5,216 nucleotides of DNA. It comes from an uncultured Rhizobiaceae group bacterium. GTDB lineage: Bacteria; Pseudomonadota; Alphaproteobacteria; Rhizobiales; Rhizobiaceae. The stretch spans positions 1-5,216 of the forward strand of contig CAJQOR010000098.1 of the NCBI GenBank assembly GCA_905479965.1. Reading direction: 5' to 3'. Both the position numbers and the translations under genes were made by a program. Position 1 is the first letter of the stretch. Every line of letters begins with the position of its first letter. The notes under the pieces were generated by a model. That model was not told the DNA's origin. It did not search any database and saw only the letters and a list, made by a program, of their open reading frames with translations. Below are positions 1 to 5,216 of this stretch, in pieces.

Positions 1-35
1 TTAGAATCTCACCTTCCAGTTTATTCCAATCAGAT

Positions 36-40
36 GGGGA
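36..40 (+). promoter_or_regulatory. Ribosome binding site of folD
   Basis: GGGGA lies just before two consecutive ATG codons at 42 and 45. It is 1 nt from the first ATG and 4 nt from the second, so spacing favours the second as the working start. No other purine-rich run is visible in the 41 bases upstream. Confidence 0.5.
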
Positions 41-44
41 CATG

Positions 45-947
45 ATGAGCGCTACAATCATTGACGGAAAGGCCTTCGCCGCAAAAGTTAGAGCACAGGT
101 CGCAGATGAAGTTACCAAACTAAAATCAGAGCATAAGATCACACCAGGCCTTGCGGTTATTTTGGTTGGGGAAGATCCAGCAAGTGAAGTTTATGTGCGT
201 AACAAGGGCAAACAAACCCTTGAAGTTGGTATGAATTCATATGAGCACAAATTGGATGCAAATACCTCAGAAGCAGATCTGCTAGCTTTGGTCGATCAAT
301 TAAATAACGATCCAAGGGTACATGGTATTTTATGCCAACTACCCCTGCCCGATCATTTGAATGAAGACTTGGTGATCAACTCCATTTCTCCTGAAAAAGA
401 CGTTGATGGATTTCACATCTCAAATGTTGGTTTGCTTAGCACAGGCCAGAAATCAATGGTGCCTTGTACGCCGCTTGGTTGCTTGATGATGTTGCGTGAT
501 CACCATGGTTCGCTCTCAGGACTAAATGCCGTTGTTGTTGGGCGTTCCAACATTGTGGGCAAGCCAATGGCGAATTTATTGCTGCGCGATAGTTGCACCG
601 TTACAATCGCGCATTCACGCACCAAAAATATCGAAGAGGTTTGCCGCGCTGCAGACATCGTTGTTGCAGCTGTCGGACGCCCTGAAATGATTACAGGTGA
701 TTGGATCGGCAAAGGCGCAACTGTGATCGATGTCGGTATTAATCGCATTCCAGCACCAGAAAGAGGCGAAGGTAAAATGCGCCTTGTTGGTGATGTACAT
801 TTTGATAGTGCAAAAGACGTTGCAGGTGCCATTACCCCTGTTCCAGGTGGCGTGGGCCCAATGACAATTGCGTGTCTGCTTGCCAATACTTTGACCGCAT
901 GTGCACGTTCTAACAATTTGCCTGAACCTGAAGGTTTAACGGCATAA
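45..947 (+). CDS. folD: Bifunctional methylenetetrahydrofolate dehydrogenase / methenyltetrahydrofolate cyclohydrolase (FolD)
   Basis: FolD is a cytosolic enzyme that interconverts 5,10-methylene-THF, 5,10-methenyl-THF and 10-formyl-THF using NADP(H). It supplies one-carbon units for purines and formyl-Met. Numbering from the ATG at 42, the sequence shows the catalytic Y51-x3-K55 in the [12 protein letters not shown] segment, Q99-L-P in the first family signature, KDVDG at 119-123, the dinucleotide-binding stretch GRSNIVGKP at 167-175, and the second signature PGGVGP at 268-273. Two ATGs are in frame, at 42 and 45. I prefer 45: it is better spaced from GGGGA, and it places Tyr, Lys, Gln and Asp at 50, 54, 98 and 121, the numbering I recall for E. 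coli FolD. From that start the protein is 300 residues, slightly longer than the usual 285-300, with a short C-terminal tail. It is followed after 9 nt by a pterin dehydratase gene, probably in one transcript. Family assignment is secure; only the start is open. Confidence 0.97.
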   Translation: MSATIIDGKAFAAKVRAQVADEVTKLKSEHKITPGLAVILVGEDPASEVYVRNKGKQTLEVGMNSYEHKLDANTSEADLLALVDQLNNDPRVHGILCQLPLPDHLNEDLVINSISPEKDVDGFHISNVGLLSTGQKSMVPCTPLGCLMMLRDHHGSLSGLNAVVVGRSNIVGKPMANLLLRDSCTVTIAHSRTKNIEEVCRAADIVVAAVGRPEMITGDWIGKGATVIDVGINRIPAPERGEGKMRLVGDVHFDSAKDVAGAITPVPGGVGPMTIACLLANTLTACARSNNLPEPEGLTA

Positions 948-956
948 GCTTTTGAT

Positions 957-1316
957 ATGAAACTCATCGATGAGAATTGTGCAAAAGATCATTCTGAACC
1001 TTTGTTGGTGAATTTAGCCGAGCTAAATGAACTGAAAGCTCAGCTTGATCAAAATTGGCAATTCTCAAACAATGACAAAGCCACAAGGCACCAGAACTAC
1101 AAAGCCATTGTGCGAAAGTTTAAATTCAAAGGTTTTGCCAAAGCGCTCGAATGCGCAATTCGTGCGGGTGAAATTAGTGAAACTCAAGGCCATCATCCTG
1201 ACATTCGCCTCGGCTGGGGGTATTGCCATATCACGTTCTCAACCCATTCTGAAGGTGGATTGACCAAGCGCGATTTCATTTGTGCTGCAAAGCTGGACTT
1301 GGCTATGAAGGCTTAA
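957..1316 (+). CDS. Pterin-4a-carbinolamine dehydratase (4a-hydroxytetrahydrobiopterin dehydratase, PCD/DCoH family)
   Basis: Enzymes of this family dehydrate 4a-hydroxytetrahydropterin to quinonoid dihydropterin. They recycle the cofactor of aromatic amino acid hydroxylases, and some members are tied to molybdenum cofactor metabolism. The 119-residue protein carries the whole active-site pattern: E75-x3-H79-H80-P81, then W87, then H97 in a THSEGGLT segment, then D106 in RDFICAAKLD. H79, H80 and H97 correspond to the three histidines of the pterin pocket. About 19 residues precede the conserved helix beginning near LAELNEL, so the N-terminus is slightly extended. In-frame TTG/GTG codons near residues 15-17 are possible alternative starts. 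No clear Shine-Dalgarno lies within 15 nt of the ATG at 957; the nearest GAAGG is about 22 nt away inside folD, which suggests translation coupled to folD. No aromatic amino acid hydroxylase is in the window. The physiological substrate is therefore unsettled, although the family call is firm. Its last 14 bp overlap the end of the opposing gene. Confidence 0.93.
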   Translation: MKLIDENCAKDHSEPLLVNLAELNELKAQLDQNWQFSNNDKATRHQNYKAIVRKFKFKGFAKALECAIRAGEISETQGHHPDIRLGWGYCHITFSTHSEGGLTKRDFICAAKLDLAMKA

Positions 1317-4227
1317 CTGCGTCTTTTTCTTGGTCAACTTCGGGTTCTTGAGAATGTGTTTCAAACATCCCCTTCAATGCTCGCTGATACACAAATCCAA
1401 TCCCCATTAGGGTTATTCCAAGCCCGATGAATGAAATCGCGCGCAATACACCTTCTAAATTCGACATATCGATAAGGAAAGCCTTTAAAACGACTGCTAA
1501 AATGATCAAGCCAGAAATCTTGCGCAACAATTGCTCACGCCATCTTATACCTAGATAGAGCACAAGAATTCCGATTAATAACCAGACAATTGAATAGGTA
1601 TAATTTTCTGATTGTGTAACGGGTGCGTGTGAGATTTCCACCCCGTGATAAAAATGCCGGATGGTCAGGTTAATCCAGAAGGACGCAAGCAGAGCTGTAA
1701 ACGCTAAAGCTGACCATTGATAGATTTTGCTTTTGCTGTTTTTGCCAAGCCAAATGATAAGCGCAAACAAAACAAAGGGTAATGCATAGGCATAACCGAT
1801 AAAATTGAACAACAATCCATCACCCATATAAATGCTATTACGCGGATATTCCCAATCGGCAACTGGCGAAATAGGATTAAGCACGATAAAGAGCGACAGC
1901 GCACCAACGATCATGCCTAAAATACCCAAGCCCTCCGCTGCCCACCTAAATACTCGCATTCGGCTTTGCCCCTGCGAGTGCGCAATGCGGGTAAACCCGA
2001 GGGAAAACGCAATGCGGGTAAACCCGAGGGAAAACGCACCGCCGATCATCACGAGTGTTGCCGATGCTGCCAATGCTGACCGATAGCTATTAAACTCAAA
2101 CAACGGATCAATCGCATGTAGCGCAATCATTGTGACGGTGATCACAGCAGAAATGATCGCAACAGCCTGCAATGCCTGCGCCCAGACGTCATTTTTATCT
2201 CGTGTTGCGATGTAACTTGCAAAGATAAAACCAAACATCGGGATGCCATAACCAAGCAGTAAAACATTAAAAAACGGAGCTGCATCGGACAACACGTTGC
2301 GATCGATAAATGGCTCCCACGTAAGACGGGCGACATAAGGCACGACAGCCACAAGTGCAAATACACGCAGGCTTTTAATCGGATAGCGCATATAGGTGAG
2401 CATAGTGGCTGCAGTTATAAGACCCAGCGCTATGGTTAAACCAGCACCGCTAAATATAATCGAGACGAAAGTTGCGGCCATAACGAGTGAAGCGATCAAA
2501 CTTGATGCAATCGCGCTATCACGTCCCTCACTTTCAGCCTTATCTGTTTTTGCAATATCCCGTGGTAAAATTCGATTAAGCCAGTTCGCTTGCGCATGGA
2601 ATGCAGCAAACAAAATAACAGCCGCTAAAGGAAGTGTGCGCTGGAAGTATACACCGCCGTCAGCGCGAATATATATCGCCATGAACATAGCAATAATAAC
2701 ACTTGCCGCAACGGCAACAAAATACCCGCGAGCGCTTGACCTTTTGGCAGCAATGCTTGATCCAACAAGCAAGGCAATCATGATTGCTGTTGCAATTGCA
2801 CCATAGGTTTCCATACGCAATGCTAAGGATGCTTGAACGGACACATATTTGAAATGCGAGAATAGATTTTCAATTGAGAACCCTGTCGCAAAATAGCCTG
2901 AACTCACATCATAGACACCGTTTTCATTGCCAAATTGAATGGTCGCAAACCGCAAAACCGCTAGTACGGCTGGAACAAACAGTACAAACCGCAATGACGG
3001 GAAGGAATATGTAATGGCCATTGGGATTGCGAGTAAAAGGACCGTTTCTAATGTTTCTGCAAATAGACCTTGATCCCAGCCAAGGTGGAACAATACCGGT
3101 AGGAACAAAATGGACAGAGCAATTGTGGGAATCCTATCTAACGCCATTTCAGTTTCGGAATTGCGATCATGAACGGAAATCACCAGCGAGACATGCGTTA
3201 TGGCAATCGTTGCCAATATATAAAGCCCAAGTGTAATTGAGTGCGTTTCGCCGACACTCGCATGCATCATCATCGAATAACCAAACATGGCAGCAACACT
3301 TGCAAGCGCGCACCATAGCCACCCGCGATACCATGCAACATACATCACAGCTGCTGAAACCATTGCGATATATATTGCAAGTACGGGAATATTCGCAGAG
3401 TTAGAGTTGATTAAAAACGGCACGGCATAACTTGCTAACAGACCAATGCTGGCAAGTATCGGGCCATGCAAAAGCGAAATTCCGAGCGAGAAAAGCGCCA
3501 GGATGGCAAGAATGATGAAGGAGCTGGTAGGCTCGATGAGCCCATAAAGTGCATGGGCTGCATAAACAGCACCAAACATGATGAAAATGCCTGCACCGCT
3601 TAAAATTGCAGGAATGTTTGCATTTTCAAAGCCTGCAAGGGAAAAACGATCTGGGCGGCGGCGTGTCCATTCGCCTGCAATTGTCAGTGCAAGACCAAAC
3701 ATAAAACCAAGTATTGTCCGCGCACGTGGACCTAAAAGTCCTGCATCAATGGAATATTTCGCAAGATAAAGCCCACCGATAGCTAAGGTGAGCCCACCAA
3801 TCCATATGCTTATCTTGCCGCCAATTGTGCTTTCTGTATCAATTTGAGGCTTTTGTATCAGCTGTTCATGCGCATCATGCATCGCCTCTTCAGACGCGAC
3901 ATCATCTAATCCACTTCGCGCTGCCACAGCATCTTGAGGTAATTCCTCATCAACTGGTGCAGTGTTTGTATCTGATCCGCTTTCAAACAGTAAATCCTTT
4001 GACGGTTCATCGCCTTTAGGAGATATGGGATCTGTCTCTAAATCTGACTGCAATGGGGCTGCGGCGTTAGTCGGTTGAGTTCTAAGTAGCTGTAATTGTT
4101 GTTCAAGTTCTGAAACCTGAATTCGTAATTTACCTGTTCGCAAAAACGCAACGATGCCCATGATCGACCCGATAAACAGCGTCAATATCGCGGCAAATCC
4201 TAATAGAATAAAACTATCTCCACCCAT
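1303..4227 (-). CDS. DUF2339 family large polytopic inner-membrane protein, function unknown
   Basis: This is a 974-residue protein of the DUF2339 (COG5373-type) family, for which no biochemical role is established. An N-terminal membrane helix (about residues 5-28) is followed by a short coiled coil (about 32-50, heptad-like Leu/Gln). Next comes an acidic Asp/Glu/Ser/Pro linker (about 55-135), presumably cytoplasmic. A dense array of roughly 27 hydrophobic segments (about 138-946) follows, then a short charged tail. Family hallmarks are GGKISIWIGGLTLAIGG-YLAKYSIDAGLLGP-AR near 137-170, GEWTRRRPDRF near 185-195, the HFYHG and ENYTYSIVWLLIG block near 858-886, and KAFLIDMSNLEGVLRAISFIGLG near 915-937. 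Length is typical of the family. The ATG at 4227 has GGAG nine bases upstream. Unusually, residues 732-740 and 741-749 are identical copies of FSLGFTRIA, from a 27-bp tandem duplication. The gene sits 122 bp after the nucleoside hydrolase gene on the same strand and ends tail to tail in the pterin dehydratase gene. Confidence 0.95.
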   Translation of the reverse strand: MGGDSFILLGFAAILTLFIGSIMGIVAFLRTGKLRIQVSELEQQLQLLRTQPTNAAAPLQSDLETDPISPKGDEPSKDLLFESGSDTNTAPVDEELPQDAVAARSGLDDVASEEAMHDAHEQLIQKPQIDTESTIGGKISIWIGGLTLAIGGLYLAKYSIDAGLLGPRARTILGFMFGLALTIAGEWTRRRPDRFSLAGFENANIPAILSGAGIFIMFGAVYAAHALYGLIEPTSSFIILAILALFSLGISLLHGPILASIGLLASYAVPFLINSNSANIPVLAIYIAMVSAAVMYVAWYRGWLWCALASVAAMFGYSMMMHASVGETHSITLGLYILATIAITHVSLVISVHDRNSETEMALDRIPTIALSILFLPVLFHLGWDQGLFAETLETVLLLAIPMAITYSFPSLRFVLFVPAVLAVLRFATIQFGNENGVYDVSSGYFATGFSIENLFSHFKYVSVQASLALRMETYGAIATAIMIALLVGSSIAAKRSSARGYFVAVAASVIIAMFMAIYIRADGGVYFQRTLPLAAVILFAAFHAQANWLNRILPRDIAKTDKAESEGRDSAIASSLIASLVMAATFVSIIFSGAGLTIALGLITAATMLTYMRYPIKSLRVFALVAVVPYVARLTWEPFIDRNVLSDAAPFFNVLLLGYGIPMFGFIFASYIATRDKNDVWAQALQAVAIISAVITVTMIALHAIDPLFEFNSYRSALAASATLVMIGGAFSLGFTRIAFSLGFTRIAHSQGQSRMRVFRWAAEGLGILGMIVGALSLFIVLNPISPVADWEYPRNSIYMGDGLLFNFIGYAYALPFVLFALIIWLGKNSKSKIYQWSALAFTALLASFWINLTIRHFYHGVEISHAPVTQSENYTYSIVWLLIGILVLYLGIRWREQLLRKISGLIILAVVLKAFLIDMSNLEGVLRAISFIGLGITLMGIGFVYQRALKGMFETHSQEPEVDQEKDAVKPS
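1981..2034. repeat. Perfect 27-bp tandem direct repeat, two copies, inside the DUF2339 gene
   Basis: Units 1981-2007 and 2008-2034 are identical base for base, and the first three bases of the unit (CGC) recur at 2035-2037. The length is a multiple of three, so on the minus strand the repeat encodes FSLGFTRIA twice (residues 732-749) without breaking the frame. The next nine residues, HSQGQSRMR (1954-1980), fit the same pattern loosely, with Ser, Gly and Arg kept and Thr/Ser and Ile/Met similar. The DNA matches at only about 12 of 27 positions, so an older third copy is possible but not shown. Each unit contains CGGGT-AA-ACCCG (1988-1999 and 2015-2026), a 5-bp stem with a 2-nt loop. Confidence 0.95.
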
Positions 4228-4236
4228 TTAGGTTTG

Positions 4237-4240
4237 CTCC
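4237..4240 (-). promoter_or_regulatory. Ribosome binding site of the DUF2339 gene
   Basis: On the minus strand GGAG is separated by nine bases from the ATG at 4227. This is a normal spacing and supports that start over any downstream Met. Confidence 0.7.
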
Positions 4241-4273
4241 ATATAGCATTTGATCAAACATCGAATTGAAACT

Positions 4274-4303
4274 ATTACACGGTTCAAACCCATGCAAATC
4301 CAA
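4274..4303 (-). promoter_or_regulatory. Possible sigma-70 type promoter of the DUF2339 gene
   Basis: On the minus strand TTGGAT (4303-4298; four of six consensus -35 bases) is followed after 18 bases by TGTAAT (4279-4274; five of six -10 bases). The start codon lies about 46 bases further on. Such matches are common in AT-rich spacers, so this is only a candidate. Confidence 0.3.
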
Positions 4304-4349
4304 TTGGACGTATTTGTTACTTAATTCAGGCCATTTAACGCCCTTTTAC

Positions 4350-5216
4350 CTATGGCAACCGCAATAAACAGTTTTTAATTAGCTCAAAATAGCCAATATC
4401 ATCAACATTATCCAAGAAATTGACGTTTTTTGGATTATCTGTGACATTCCAGTAATCAGTAACTGTCATACCCATCGTCAATTCACTTTGGGTCTCAACC
4501 TGCACATTACACTGGCGACCAGTGAACAGTTCGGGCTGTAACAAATACGCAATTACACAAGGATCGTGCAGCGGTGCGCCCTGCCATTTATATTTTTCTA
4601 GATCAAACCGCTCAGAGAATGTCAGCATTTCACCAACGGCTGTTGCTGATTTTGTTCCCACATTAAAAAACGCATCAATTCTTGCCTTTGTCGACAAAAC
4701 CTTATGGGTCACATCCAAAGAGGCCATTGTGATTGGTATACCAGATCGCATCACGATATCGGCCGCATGAGGGTCTACGAAAATATTAAACTCAGCGACT
4801 GGCGTGATATTTCCACCTTGGAAACACCCCCCACCCATCATGATAATTTCCTCGATATTTTTTGTAATATCTGGCGCTTTTTCAAAAGCCATCGCAATAT
4901 TTGTCAAAGGCCCCAATGTACAAAGCGTGATGTTATAATCGATGGATTGTCGCAAAGTTTCAATGATAAAATCAACACCGTGCTGTTCTTGAAGCTGCAA
5001 TTTAGGTTCGGGCAGATCAGGTCCATTTAGACCTGTATCCCCGTGCACATGTTCAGCGGTGACAAGTTTGCGCTTTAAAGGTTCATCACACCCTGCAAAA
5101 ACTGGAATATCTTTCCGATCTGCGAGTTCAACTACTTTCAGCGCATTTATCGCGTTTTGTTTGAGCCCAACATTACCAGCGACAGCTACAATACCCAAAA
5201 TGTCAAACGCCTCTGG
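4350..5216 (-). CDS. Nucleoside hydrolase, inosine/uridine-preferring family (N-terminus beyond the window)
   Basis: Enzymes of this family hydrolyse the N-glycosidic bond of ribonucleosides to free base and ribose in salvage or catabolism. They are cytosolic and Ca2+-dependent. The frame is open to the right edge, adding PEAFDI before the first residues of the simple ORF, which has a TTG rather than an ATG at 5198. The true start therefore lies outside. About 288 residues are visible of a family length near 310-320. Numbered from the edge, the motifs are AVAGN (Asn15), HGDTGLNGPDLPEP (from His58), LGPLTNIA (about 101-108), MGGG (about 127-130), EFNIFVDPHAAD (from Glu142, with substrate-contacting Asn144), DVTHK (about 168-172) and the catalytic-pocket His217-Asp218 in LHDPCVIAYLL. 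The N-terminal DxDPGxDD metal loop is not in view. Substrate preference cannot be fixed from the sequence; the TGLNGPDLP form resembles rhizobial members as I remember them. It is transcribed toward the DUF2339 gene with a 122-bp gap. Confidence 0.95.
   Translation of the reverse strand, partial: PEAFDILGIVAVAGNVGLKQNAINALKVVELADRKDIPVFAGCDEPLKRKLVTAEHVHGDTGLNGPDLPEPKLQLQEQHGVDFIIETLRQSIDYNITLCTLGPLTNIAMAFEKAPDITKNIEEIIMMGGGCFQGGNITPVAEFNIFVDPHAADIVMRSGIPITMASLDVTHKVLSTKARIDAFFNVGTKSATAVGEMLTFSERFDLEKYKWQGAPLHDPCVIAYLLQPELFTGRQCNVQVETQSELTMGMTVTDYWNVTDNPKNVNFLDNVDDIGYFELIKNCLLRLP

Larger units (their letters stand above)
4228..4349. other. Intergenic region between the nucleoside hydrolase and DUF2339 genes
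   Basis: This is the only non-coding stretch of more than 100 bp in the window and it is AT-rich. It contains the ribosome binding site and possible promoter of the DUF2339 gene. It also has two perfect 10-bp palindromes, TTTGATCAAA at 4249-4258 and TCCAATTGGA at 4299-4308. No stem-plus-U-tract terminator for the nucleoside hydrolase gene is visible, so read-through into the DUF2339 gene is possible. I see no small ORF or structured RNA in it. Confidence 0.6.

Noticed and set aside
1..45. Possible C-terminal end of an upstream gene, with a TGA at 43-45 overlapping the folD ATG at 42 (ATGA overlap)
   Set aside because: Frame 1 is open from the left edge to the TGA (14 codons), but frame 3 is open over the same stretch. 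That few open codons is expected by chance, and the peptide ending SNQMGT matches no family I recognise.
500..967. Long minus-strand ORF opposite folD (155 codons)
   Set aside because: It lies wholly opposite conserved FolD coding sequence apart from its last few codons, has no recognisable family features and no ribosome binding site I could see; it is a shadow frame.
1300..1345. Possible Rho-independent terminator near the convergent gene ends, prompted by the T-rich stretch at about 1322-1331
   Set aside because: The T-run is not preceded by a G+C-rich stem that pairs; I could not draw a hairpin of useful length on either strand.
1832..2086. Plus-strand ORF of 84 codons containing a repeated MRVNPRENA-like peptide
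   Set aside because: The repeat is only the opposite-strand reading of the 27-bp duplication in the DUF2339 gene; the frame is a shadow of that gene.
2396..2806. Plus-strand ORF of 136 codons rich in Ala, Ile and Ser
   Set aside because: It is antisense to continuous membrane-protein codons of the DUF2339 gene, whose reading frame is clearly the real one; the composition follows from complementing hydrophobic codons.
4228..4349. Small RNA or riboswitch in the spacer before the DUF2339 gene
   Set aside because: The spacer is short and AT-rich, with only two small palindromes and no recognisable aptamer pattern or terminator.
4704..5030. Plus-strand ORF of 108 codons
   Set aside because: It is fully antisense to the conserved core of the nucleoside hydrolase and has no family resemblance.

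Overview
The window looks like ordinary chromosomal core DNA of an alphaproteobacterium, most likely from a Hyphomicrobiales (rhizobial-type) or related marine lineage with fairly low GC. I base this on how the nucleoside hydrolase, FolD and DUF2339 proteins read against remembered family members. No database search was run, so the taxonomy is an inference. There are no mobile-element, phage, CRISPR, rRNA or tRNA signals.

Layout. Positions 42/45-947 (+) encode FolD, the bifunctional methylenetetrahydrofolate dehydrogenase/cyclohydrolase of one-carbon metabolism. Nine bases later, 957-1316 (+) encodes a small pterin-4a-carbinolamine dehydratase, so the two probably form a folate/pterin transcription unit. 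The end of the dehydratase gene overlaps by 14 bp, tail to tail, with a very long minus-strand gene (4227-1303). That gene encodes a 974-residue polytopic membrane protein of the uncharacterised DUF2339 family. Inside it is a perfect in-frame 27-bp tandem duplication (1981-2034), which repeats nine residues. A 122-bp gap (4228-4349) holds a good ribosome binding site, a possible promoter and two 10-bp palindromes. Beyond it, on the minus strand, lies an inosine/uridine-type nucleoside hydrolase (4350 to the right edge). It is cut by the window edge: its reading frame is still open at position 5216 and the N-terminal DxDPGxDD metal-binding loop lies outside.

Functional reading. The left pair handles reduced folates and oxidised pterin by-products. 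The right-hand enzyme salvages nucleosides to base plus ribose. The large membrane protein has no known function and nothing here ties it firmly to either neighbour. I did not find convincing evidence of a novel multi-gene system. The items most worth a second look are the repeat inside the DUF2339 gene, the folD-dehydratase pairing and the overlapping convergent gene ends.
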